Source: Phallusia fumigata
Taxonomy: Eukaryota > Chordata > Ascidiacea > Phlebobranchia > Ascidiidae
Assembly (NCBI GenBank): GCA_008931825.1
Contig: QXVZ01000640.1
Span: 1 to 37,436, forward strand
Length of the DNA: 37,436 bases
Direction of reading: 5' to 3'
Part shown: one piece after another, positions 23,261 to 34,488 of the stretch
How positions within the stretch are numbered: the first letter of the stretch is position 1
Layout of the letters: each line of letters begins with the position of its first letter
Notes under the pieces: model-generated
Seen by the model: only the letters and a program-made list of their open reading frames with translations
What the model was told of the DNA's origin: nothing
Databases searched by the model: none
Position numbers and translations under genes: made by a program

Positions 23261-24173
23261 AATGTGAGAAAAAAGTTCGCATCCCCGTCTCCCAATTTGA
23301 CACAAAATCTTTTCTGCAACAACGGCACACATGTATGGCGTCTTTAGCAAATGTTTGCGCGCGGAAAATGGGAAGTAACGTCACATGATTATGAAGCAAG
23401 GTGAAATAAATCGGTGGAACCTATAACCATTCTCGCTGAACAGTTTCTAAACAATACCATCCAAGTTTGTAAACAATACGCCTAAAAAACTGCTGCACCG
23501 AAAGCACGATACGAACTATAGTAATAACAAAGGGGGTAAATTGCCTGATTAGTTTCCGTAAACAGTTAATGTGCTTTTTTTTGTTTCGTTGTTGGTCATA
23601 CGCTGCTGATGATATAACGGTCCAGAGTTCTACATACAAAGCTTACCAAATTCAAAATCTGCCTAGTTTGCTTTGCTAAAATGTAAGGCAACCTTTGCAA
23701 ACAGAAGGTCAGAATGACTTCGTGGTTCAACTGCTTTTTTGGCTCGCGAACTGCAATGGACTTTTTCAGTCTGATAACCGTGATATATTATGTTAGCAGA
23801 AAGAACGAAGGACACAAAAGGTTGTATATCGCGCTTTGTTACCCTAAAAATGTCGTTTGCTGAAGCACAGTTTGATTTCAAAATGGGAAAGCATTAACAC
23901 GAATGGTTCACAAGCAAACATACAGTTGTTACAGTTGGCATGTACAATCAATTTTATACCGCTTTTGCAGGGTATTAGGCCAAGTAGTCTTAAACTATTG
24001 CAGAACGTCGGTAAAACGAAGTAATCCTATGGCATAGTTACGTCACAAGAAAAGCCCGCATTGTGGTGCAATTTGACTTCATGCGATGTGACGTATCATT
24101 CGGTTGAGTGACTTTACTGTGTTATAATTAGCTTGTTGTTGGTTACTGGGTAAAATAAAGTTGAACCACCATG
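23261..24173. other. Intergenic, no gene recognised
   Basis: No ORF with family character or repeat structure was seen between the simple-repeat block and the hAT-like element. Confidence 0.5.
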
Positions 24174-24181
24174 GTTTAGTG

Positions 24182-24654
24182 CAGTGGGCGGCAAACTGTG
24201 GGTCGCGACCCAGTTGAGGGCCGCATAGCACTTTTTAGTGGCCTTTTAGGAGCTGGGCACTGTCACGATCGCGGGCCTAAACGTACCGTAGACCGTTGCA
24301 CCGTCCGTGAACATTGATTACTTGACATAACAAACATTTGTTATGTAACGATGCATTGTGACGGAACAGACATTAATTATTTGATGGAACAAGCGACGAC
24401 AGGTACACATGAATAGCAACGTAGTGTGTACTCGACATGAATTTATTTTATCGGCGAAACTTAACAAAGAGAAACGTTGTTTTATACACGAAACAGGTTT
24501 GTTAATAATAAGCATTTTAATTTTAGGAAACAAACTTGCCTCAGTTCTTTCGTATTAGCTTGTACGTAGAGTTTTATGCAGTGTGGGCCTCCAGTTGCGA
24601 GTTACGACTAAATTGAAAGTTTGGGACTACGTAATAAAAGTTTGCCGACCACTG
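24182..24654. mobile_element. hAT-like non-autonomous DNA transposon (MITE), 473 bp
   Basis: The left end reads cagtgggcggcaaactgtg and the right end, reverse-complemented, reads cagtggtcggcaaacttt, so the termini are inverted repeats of about 16 bp beginning CAGTGG. Flanking 8-mers GTTTAGTG (24174-24181) and GGTTAGTG (24655-24662) match at 7 of 8 positions, the target-site duplication size of hAT elements. GTGGGTCGCGACCC near the left end is itself palindromic and typical of hAT termini. No transposase ORF is present, so the element needs help from elsewhere. Confidence 0.85.
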
Positions 24655-24662
24655 GGTTAGTG

Positions 24663-25866
24663 AAATGTGGCTTAACTGGAACTATAAAATTCCAAGAAAC
24701 CTTAAGGAAACGTCATTAGGCTGCTTTTCTCATTCGTCTTGCAAAGCGTGCAGACAATTTCCGAAAACATATGCTGCTGTAATGTCGCTGCAGCTCTTGT
24801 GCAGACCAGCAGCGCACAAATGGAACAGTGAGTAAAAATAATGAAATGCAACTGCAAAAAGGACTTTCCCGGTGATAAATTTCATAACGTTTTCGTATAA
24901 TTGCTATTCTGGCCAGTCAACTTGACAATAACACTATCGTCTTGCTGCAAATTAAAATTCCGAGGTGAAAGCACGAACTGTAATTAAGTACTTTCAAAGA
25001 ATATTTTCATGATACATTTTATATTCAGTGAATTCAGATATTGGTGTGCTTTGTGTTAGATTGTATTGTTTGTGTTTTATTGGCTCTTGTTGAGGAAGCT
25101 GTCGAGAGCAGACAACACCGGAAGGACGTCGTGTTGTTTTAGGAGTAAAATAGTTTGAAGAGTGATTACTTAGTTTAATATTTTGTAAACAAAAACATCC
25201 CATAAGTACCAGAAATTGTACCAGCTAGTCGACAAAGCATACTCCTAGGTTGTAATTTTTTAATTTTACTTATTTCTGCTTCGCATTTCTATAAGCTGTA
25301 ATAAAATTAGACGACATACAGGAATTATAAATGTTCTGCAAAGCGCTAAAACTAGAACAATGATAGTGATATATTTGGTGAAAAATATCTGACGCTTTAA
25401 TGCAAAGTAAGCTTACTAATATTGTTTGTAACAATACAATAACGATTTAAATCGTTTGAAAAAAATATTGGCGATGCCCTATACACGTTCTGTAGCTGTT
25501 ATGTTTATAATTACGCTATGTGCAAGTAAGTTTAAGTTTAACCAAATTCTTTATTGTTTGGTTCTTCCGGAATGCATTATGGATTGAAAAAGGCACGTTC
25601 GGTCACTCCACGAAGGGATGTTTGGTGTTTCACGCTAAGGCAGATAAGTCTGCAGGACTTTTTGGTATTGCAGAACCAATGTTATTTTTTGTTTTTTAGC
25701 CAAAGTGAGATTAGCCGTAGTGAGCATCTTTTGTTAGTCTTGTATTGACATGAATTGTCAGCAAGTTGTTTATGCAGTTGTAAATTACAATTTTACAAAA
25801 AACATTTTGTTTTTGTTAACTTTGCCAACAGATTCATGCTGTGCACTGACGAGAAAAGAAAGGAAT
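24663..25866. other. Upstream region of lipoxygenase gene C
   Basis: No gene recognised. TTTTTGTTAACTTTGCCAACAG ends at 25831, a good splice-acceptor match 35 nt before the gene C start codon. Confidence 0.45.
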
Positions 25867-28800
25867 ATGGACACGTACATCTTAACCGTTAAGGTAACTG
25901 TACTGCAGTTTTTGATTGATAGGATTGTATTGCAACTTTGCCACTGCTGGGCACCACAAACAAAACCTAGAAGTTTAAAGCTATGTAGAAACCACCCAGA
26001 AAGCGGTTTTTGTGACGCAACTAATACCTTGCTGCTTAATATTGTTATACTATGTGTGTGGCATCGCTCTTATCTGTGGTTTCTTATGTCTTGATTTTAT
26101 GTTGTCGCCCTGCACGTCCGTCTTGCAACCCATGTAACCAAATATTATGACGACCCAGCCACTTTAATGTTTTTAGACCAACGACCGGTACGTTCTCACT
26201 GGTACTAATGAAACAGTTCAAGTGAAAATTACTGGAGATAATGGCAACTCAACAGACTGGAACACTTTGGATTACTTCTTCGAAAACGACTTTGAAGCTG
26301 GAGCAACGCGGGATTACACAGTGAATCACCAAACTAGCAACACAGTTGGCCCGCCGATAGTTGTCACTTTTCGTAAGATTTTCTAAATATGACCACAAGA
26401 ACTAAATAATTGCAACCACAGGTTCTTATTTATTACTGTGCAAAAATTAATACTCCAAATTGAATTGATTAAGATGAAGAACGTAGATACTTTTAAAAGC
26501 GTGTTGATGTTCCTGTACTTATAAACCGCTAGGCTGTTGGACCAATGGTAATTTGTTCGCCCGGTAAGACTCAAAAACTGTCGTATTACGATGATCGCAA
26601 TAGCTGTAACTTAATGACGGACGTAATCACTAGGTTTGGTTGGTGGTAGCACCTCAAAAAACTGGATGGTTGACCACGTGATTGCCAAGCACAACGAGAT
26701 TATGTACACATTTCCTATTTACAAATGGGTGGAAAATGACGAGGTGGCCGTGACTTTAGGAAAAGGTAAATACACTTTTCAATTTGTGACACACATTTAA
26801 AAAAATAGGGCCCGTCAAACTGGCAGTTAGTCCTACAGGCTGGCATAAATACTGAACAACTACGACTATTAAAATATGCTTAGATCTTAACCCAGTAATG
26901 TTAAAATTTCTTGGGTCCTAATTTTGCATGACATCCACAGCAATCAGCAGGATTACCCTTAAACACTTAAAATTTAGCGATAGGGGCCTATTAGTTAAAA
27001 ACTTAAACCTGAAATATGCGTGACATTTAAGCACATAATGAATTAGCTGTGACATTTAAAAACGTGATTGACCACCCAAGAATCTGTCTGCAAGAAATAA
27101 TTTTTAGCTGAACTTCCCCAAAACGTGAAAAGCGACGTGGTGAAAAAATTAAGAGCCAGCGAAATACAATACAACCAATCCTTGCTGCAATGGAATGTCA
27201 AACCAACTTCGATTGCTGAACTTGGTTGGGACATCGCTCGATACTTGCATGTCGATGCTACTAAGGGGCTTCCCCGTCTCTACTCGAACACCCGAGGTCA
27301 AAAAAGTCGGGGCAATCTTTCGGGTTTGGGTGTTGCTGTGAATACTGGAGTGAACCTTTTTCGAGGTAAAATATATGGCATCAGATAACACTTTGGCAAA
27401 AGGAATTTGTCATAACACCGCTGTTGCTTTTAACAGGCAAACAGTCGACATAAAATTAAAAACGTATATGTGGGTTTGTTTAACTGTTTAAACATTTTGG
27501 GTGGCGTGTTTTTACACAATTAACTGTGTCGTACATTTTAAATGCTGACAGGACCTACAGCCCTAAACAGCCTGGATGACTATCGACTACTATACGAAGG
27601 AACCGAATTCAAGGACCCTATATTCCTTGGCGAGTAAGGCAACATCTAATACGAAATTTAAAAATTAAAACAGTGAAAGCAAAAAAAAATTAAACCTTTG
27701 TATTAAGCTGGAAGAAAGACGTTGAATTTGGACGACAGGTTTTGACTGGAATTTCTCCAACAGCCTTTGAGCGATGCAAAGTACTTCCAGCGGGTTGCAA
27801 CATAACTGAACAACATGTCGGAAACATGCTGGAAAATGGAAAAACTTTGGCCTCGGAAATTGCGGTATTGGAAGATGGTTGTTCGTATGTTTTTTGCACA
27901 GCAGGGTAAAATCATTTTAGAGTTTACTGCTTGTTTGCAATGATTTTGATAATCTGTTATAGCGGTGACGCAAGTTTCTGTTGGCTAAAATTCCCCGGGC
28001 AAATGTCCACTTTCGGCGATTATTCAGTTTCAGACGGAGCTTTTTGAATTCAGCCAAGACCATACGATTCTAATGTAAAGTTATAAAGTAACCTGAAGTT
28101 TCAAAACTGACCCATCAACACATTATTGATTTTCTGTACTTAACAAAATCTAGAATTGATCGAATATTTTGTATTGTAATCGATCTCCGAAAATTACCTT
28201 TCTATCTCAAAACCGAATGCCCAACATGTTTTGTTGCTCCATAGCAAGTCTTTCGTGTCTTAACAATATGTTCTAATTTTTGTTTCACCTGATTCCTATT
28301 TATCTTCAGGCTGGAAAAATTTACATTGCTGACTACAGATACACAAGCAGTATTGAAAGAAACAAAATACTGCTGTCCTCAAAAGTATTCTCTTGTGCGG
28401 ATTGCATTGGTCTCTTCTACGTCACAACTGCTGGTGATTTTGTTCCAATCGCAATTCAATTGGTTCCCGGGGATGTTGAGTCGGTTTTTACCCCGACCGA
28501 TAATGCTTATGATTGGCTCCTTGCCAAGATCTATTTTCGATCTACGCAAAGCACAGTGCATGAAGTACGTATGGCTATACCGAAAACAAGTACGAGTCTT
28601 TAAAGAGCTGTATTTCTTGATGTATTGTAGGGGCATGTTTGTGGCTTGAAATTTGTACGATGTATTAGTAAAAGCTCTGACAAGTATTTTAAAAAGTTCC
28701 TAACACTGTCGTAGAGTTTCGAAAGAAATTTTTTCTCACTGGAAGCCATTCAAGGATTTTATTCAGGGTAACGCAAATAACTGGGATTCTTAAAAAACTG

Positions 28801-31800
28801 CCAGTGTAATTAGTTTTGCTAACCCAAAGGTCAGCAACTCTTTTATCCTTCTGCCCTGGTTTCCCTGCCTTAAACGGAAATAGCACAAATCGTTATAATC
28901 ACGTTTTGCAGCTTATCGGTCACGACGTGGCAGAATGTATGATTTCCCAGCATATCAAATGTTGTTGTTTCAGTGGATGTACCACTTTTTTCTGACACAT
29001 GGATTGTCAGAAACATTTTCTGTGGCGACTTTTCGATCCTTACCGCATTGTCATCCGCTCTACAAACTCCTGAAACCCCATCTTACATCGGTGGTTTCAA
29101 TCAACGAGCAAGCTAGAGGGGTGTTGCTACCGCCGGGTTCATTGGCTAATCAGGCGATTTCGTTGAGTAAGTGAAACAAAATATGGAAGTTTAAATGCCT
29201 ATAAGCGCCGAGTTTAAATCAGATGTAAGTACCAGAAGATTTGAAACCTAATCAATATGGAGATCCTTACAGGCCCATCGACGTGTTGTTTCTTTGTTTG
29301 TTTCATTTTTATTCGTCGGTAAGCGGATCAATGCTAACTGCGGTTTACTTACAGTGGCCTCGTTTCACTGGGTCCAATTTCAACGGGTTTTTGGCCGTGC
29401 TTGTTACGTCATCCAAAAGTCCGCCTTTACCTTTTTTTAAACTTAGTTGGCAATATTCCAGAATAAAACATATTTTTGTCAAGGTACTTTTCATATAGTT
29501 TCCGTGCAAAAAATATCCTTTGTATTCGTTTAGCACTTAATTTTACAATTTTACACAACTGCATTAATAAAAAGCTACGAAATCCAGGTCACGTATAAAC
29601 ACTTTTTATAACTCGCTCACTCGCCTAACAATCCGCAACGTCTTATGCAGTTACTTTTGCGAGGACGCTTTTCAAAGCATGGGAAGCAACCGTGCTTTTA
29701 AAGATAACTGTTTCTCTTTTTGGCGTGGAGAAAAATAGCCTTTTCAGATTGTGCAAAATCAATATGGGACGATTTTCAAGCAAATGCGTAGAATTAGTTC
29801 TAATTTCGACGTCAAATTTAAAAAAGCAGACAGAATAAAAACACATGCAATGTTTGATTACTCCTACCTTAGTTTTTTTTATTTACTCGCATCTGTATAT
29901 CTCAACTTGCAACAAAAAAGTAAGCGCTGTAAACATAGCCGTCTTTACGGCTATTTTATTTGTTTCCAAAACCATACAACATAAAAGCCACGTCAACTAT
30001 CTTGTTTTGCTTCAGGCGCAATTGGAACAGTTCGTCATTTCTACAAGAACTTTAACTTATCAGATGTTGACTTGGAACAAAATATGAAGTCCAGAGGTAA
30101 ACAAGAAATGAATTCATTGCAAGGGTCGCTAATAAAGATATAGGCACATGTTTTTATATTTTTGTTCCCACCGATGCTTAAAATGTTGCTTTTACTCTGT
30201 AATCTGTCGGTACAACCACTAGAGTTTTTTGTGGATACACTTTTTGTCGTCAGATCACATTAAAAACATGCATTAGGAATATGCTTTTTTTTCTTCTCAA
30301 GAAATAATTTAGCATCACTAAAAATTACCTAAGTGTGCAATAATTTAGGTGTGGATGATCCGAAACTGTTGCCAAACTATCATTATCGCGATGATGGGTT
30401 GGATGTTTGGAATGCGTTGAAGACCTACGTCGGAAAAGTTATAAAATTCTTCTACAGCACTAACCAGGTAAAGTTTTTAGCAATTAGTTCACATGCACAA
30501 ATTAACCGGGTAAAAAAATGTACCCTTTCTGCGAAAACGAAGAGTTTAGTTTTTTGTGTTTCAGGCAACGGTATGCAAAGGTAAAATAAATTGTTTGGGC
30601 TCACAAGTTACATCGTTTTTGATACTCACACAAAACAGTTCGTTTATTAAACGATGGTTTATACACTGACATTTTCAGCGTGTTTAAAAGCAGACAAAGT
30701 ATTGGGACAGAACAAGAAGTAAAAGGGTAAATACGGAGGCACGTAAGGAATTCTATGTCAGAACACGAACGGTTTCCTTGAAAATTAACTGCCCTTTTGG
30801 ACATTTGTTTAAAGTTGTAGTTAATACATGCGTTTTTTTATTTAAAAACCTACAGGACGTGAAAAACGACTTTGAACTCCAAGGTTGGGCGTCTGATTTG
30901 GCGAATGAAGGACTTGGTTGGCAAGATGGAAACACAAGGGGAATGCCGGGAAAGATTGAATCTATTGATGACTTGGTATTATGCAATAGTTTAGTTTATA
31001 TCATTAAAAACCAAAACGTGTATTAGTTATCTTTTGCGGGTTTGCGGGGCCAAGTGCTCGTTGGGCAATAAATGAATATTCTGTGGGAAGGAAATCCCAT
31101 CAACTGAACGTTCCTCAGATCCTGAATGTTGACTGTTACTCATTGTTACAACTCTTAAGTAGCTGGCTGCAAAACGACATCATGAGAGTTTGTCACTAGT
31201 TTGATTTTAATCTGAGTAAACAACGACGTATCAGTGAAACAGCAACAAAAGCATCTCTCAGTCAATTCTCAACTCCCAACTTTATATACATTACAATACA
31301 TCACATTTTATAACCAAAAATACACTTCTTCTAGCGCTATTGCAACATAATACTTTTTTAAGCTGTCCCCAGTATTTTTATGTATTTTCCACCGTGATTT
31401 ATTCTGGTGTTTATATTAGTGGGTCCCCAAATAGCCCTTGCCGGATGTGAGTTGTCACTTTGCCGATAAAACGTTTCAGCACAAGACCTTTAAAAAATGG
31501 GCCAAACATTTTACAATGACCTAAGGTGTTTACGGAAATATAACATTAGCTCATGCTAAAGCAATAGATGTTGCAATCTTTGTGCAATAAGCGTTATGTG
31601 TTGCAATATTATGCAATAAAACTGTGTTTTACATTAAACGACCGGTACACTTAGTATTTTATCTGTTTTGAAAAAAAAATGTTTGTAAACTATTTTACCT
31701 GTTTTTGCTTGTGCTTTTTATCAGATTCGTATTTGCACCATTATCATCTTCCAAAGTTCGGCTCAGCACGCAGCAGTAAATTTTGGACAGATGGAAACAT

Positions 31801-32417
31801 ATCAGTTTGTACCAAACGCTCCAGCAAGCATGGTTATGCCACCGCACAAAAAGGGGGAAGTGAGTAACTTATTTGTTCAACACAATGAGAAAGGAAACCA
31901 ATAAAATAAAGATCTCAAACTAAACACATTTAAAACTATTGGCTGAAAACTGTTATAACCCTACTGTGTAAAATACAAATTTGTGCAATAAACATTAATA
32001 TGGGAGTAGTTTGTATCGCAATTCCACAATCAAAGCCCATGAAGATTAAATTTTCGTTTTCTGTACTACACAGGGTAATGCAAAGCGAATCATGGATTCC
32101 CTTCCCGGTTTGTCTATCAGTTCCATCTTGGTGGCGTTTGCTTATGCCTTGTCCATGTATGCACAAGACGAGGTAAGAAAATATTGTGTTCGACATATAC
32201 GTAAACAAACAGAAGGCAACTTTTGTATGTTTAACAGGTGTTTTTGGGCGACTTCCCAGAAAATCTTTTTGTCGAAGCGGAAGTCATACAAATCCAAAAA
32301 GATTTTAAGGCTGATTTAAACAAACTTGGCCTTAAGTTCAACAACCGAAACAAATCACTTAAGTATCCTTACTGGTATCAGCTGCCCGACAAAATTCCGA
32401 TTGATATCAACATCTAA
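25867..32417 (+). CDS. Lipoxygenase gene C (PLAT + LOX domains, 14 exons, intact)
   Basis: Complete lipoxygenase of 677 residues with no frame problem; the best reference copy of the cluster. Exons: 25867-25893, 26177-26372, 26634-26765, 27108-27365, 27552-27633, 27708-27864, 28310-28564, 28974-29166, 30016-30096, 30349-30467, 30856-30975, 31725-31859, 32074-32172, 32238-32417. All donors are GT. It starts [13 protein letters not shown] core [15 protein letters not shown] lies in exon 2 and the tryptophan-rich NWMVDHV strand in exon 3. Iron ligands: His373 and His378 (YHFFLTH), His555 and Asn559 ([11 protein letters not shown]), terminal Ile677 (ends DINI). The conserved [12 protein letters not shown] segment is in exon 10. 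Exon sizes match A and B apart from 3-nt changes in exon 2. It lies 3.9 kb downstream of B; a decayed extra copy of its last exon follows at 33207. Substrate and product are unknown. Confidence 0.96.
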
Positions 32418-32781
32418 CAGCACCATAGCAAGTGTTACATATGTATATTGTGTACCCGATTATCGCCTAATATGTGGATGTATATGTAATAAGTATGAAA
32501 ATATATCAGACATTTATCGTTGCAACAAGTATTAAACAGGTTTTTCGGTATACACACGAAAGCGCTGATCGGTATTTATACGCTAACTAAGTTGTATTGT
32601 ATTAGCGCACAAAGTCACATCAGAAAACATACAACACCTCAATTGCTACTGAAGGACAATTATCAACATTATAAACTTGTTGAGATTATACAGAAGAAAC
32701 GTAATAACGGCCCTGACTGCTGTAAAGTCAAAACGAGCAATCACTTCTGGCATAAAAAAATATCTAACTTACAAAACGTGA

Positions 32782-33612
32782 AGAAACTCATGCTAAAATA
32801 CTATAAAACTCGATGTGTTATTTACGCCTTCAAATAACTGTTTGCATTTTCGCTGAAACCGCTGGTTGTCAGTACAATGCAAAATATTTCCCTTACCACC
32901 AATATTTACTCAGCAGCAACTGTTCAGTTTTGTAGAATATTTTTTGACGAAATTTGTAATTATATTGTTCTCACGCAACCATACAATAATTCATAGTACC
33001 AGTTTGCACAGAATTTGTAGTGTTGTGGCGCCTAATTAATGCGGTGATAAAAGGACTTTGACGGGTAGCCCCCAAATGCCAATGTTAGACGCGCTCGAAC
33101 ACTGGCTGTTTTAAAGGCACAACATAAAAGATCGAGTTCTCAACAGATGTTAAAAGTAATGCAAAAAAAAAACAAGAAGCAACCTTTGTGTGTTTGCCTC
33201 TGACAGGTGTTTCTATGCGAATTCGCAGAAAATGTTTTTGTCCATGCGGAAGTTAATCAAATTCAGAAAGACTGTAACGCAGATACGAACAAGGTCTGTC
33301 TTAAGTTTAACAATTACTGGTATCTGCTGTTCGACCAAATTCCGACACTAATATTACCATCTAAAAACTGTATTAAGGCCATTAAAATACTGTAAAACGC
33401 GAATTGTAATTTACGCCTTCAAATAACTGTTTACATTTTCGCTGAAACTGCTGGTTGTCGAAATAACATTTTCCTTTCCACCAATATTTTTCTGCGCAAC
33501 TGTTCAGTTTTGTAGAAAATGTGTTTTATTGGGGAATTCGTAATTACACTTGTGTCGTGTAGCCATGCCATAGTGTTTGGTACCAGTTTGCACAGCATTT
33601 GTAGTGTAACAT
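32782..33612. repeat. Diverged tandem duplication of gene C 3' flank
   Basis: The stretch at about 32788-33020 (tacgccttcaaataactgtt, then the tract through gttcagttttgtag to caccagtttgcaca-like sequence) recurs at about 33378-33612 with many substitutions and indels. Together with the exon-14 remnant at 33207 it defines a duplicated unit from about 32205 to 33020, whose second copy has lost some 370 bp between exon and flank. No N separates the copies and they are well diverged, so this is a true old duplication. Confidence 0.75.
33207..33395 (+). pseudogene. Decayed duplicate of lipoxygenase last exon
   Basis: A TGACAG acceptor is followed by VFLCEFAENVFVHAEV and QIQKD, clearly related to exon 14 of gene C ([21 protein letters not shown]). 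The copy lacks the codons for RNKSLKYP, going from KFNN straight to YWYLLFDQIP. A shift near the end destroys the DINI tail and the iron-ligand Ile, and reading continues past the normal stop. No other LOX exons lie between it and gene C, so it cannot encode an enzyme alone. The upstream intron tail and the downstream flank are also duplicated from gene C, which shows a segmental tandem duplication. Confidence 0.85.
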
Positions 33613-34488
33613 TTGCTTCGCTCCTACATGTGACGTTAAATTTTTTTCAACATATCTTAAGACATTAATGAAAACAACATCAAGTTTAGGTCCAACCCGA
33701 CAAACCCTTTCGCCAGAAAACAACTACTTTAGTTAATATGTGGTGGTCTAGATCTTTGCTACGTAATGAGATTTGTTACATTATGATCCACCAAATAAAT
33801 AATATTACTCAACAAATCCTAAAATGGTCATAGTGACTTAAAAAGAATGCTGGTGGCGCGAAGTATGTTAAACTATTTTAACGTTATTTGCAGAGGATCA
33901 AAGGCGCCTGGAGAACGACTGCTTTAATATTTTTTTTCGCCAAATTCTTGCAAAATGATTATTTTGATGTTTTTCAGAACCAGTTAACAAATAAAATATA
34001 AAAAGCCTCGTTTTGGGTAACTTTGTACCCACCTTTCCCAAACATGAATAATAACAATTTGGTTTGTGTTAAATATTTACGATTTGCACGATTCTGGGAT
34101 TAAACCTGTCAGTAATGGAAGTTATACTGATGTTTTCAAACATTTATTAGAGGTTTTTAAACCAACACTTAGTCGGGCACTCTTGCTTGCAAAACAAAAC
34201 ATTCATCATTGCAATGTGGTACAGCTGTCAAAAAATATTGCAGCGGAAACTCGAGAAATTGATCTTTTTGCACAATATAACACCATCATTTCCGATTCAT
34301 TGAATTTTTTTGCTGAATATTGTTATTGAATTTTTTAAATTAATAATTTTTTTTAATTTTCATGTTTTTATTAAACCGCTAAAGGTATATCAACACTGCC
34401 ATCTGCATGAACGCTCAGACAAATCGTTGTTTACAACAGAAATTTATTGTCCTAACAGACGCTTCTTAAGAAGCACCGAACTTTCGTC
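33613..34488. other. Upstream region of lipoxygenase gene D
   Basis: An 87-codon ORF at 34066-34329 has no recognised family. TTTATTGTCCTAACAG ends at 34458, a good acceptor match 30 nt before the gene D start codon. Confidence 0.4.

Noticed and set aside
22984-23399. Several overlapping ORFs of about 115 codons on both strands
   Set aside because: They are translations of the simple-repeat block (Lys/Phe-rich repeats on opposite strands), not genes.
14500-34329. Shared motif KPTL(S/R)RAL in ORFs at 14500-14715 (minus) and 34066-34329 (plus)
   Set aside because: The match is only about eight residues and could arise by chance among this many short ORFs; the surrounding sequence does not align convincingly.
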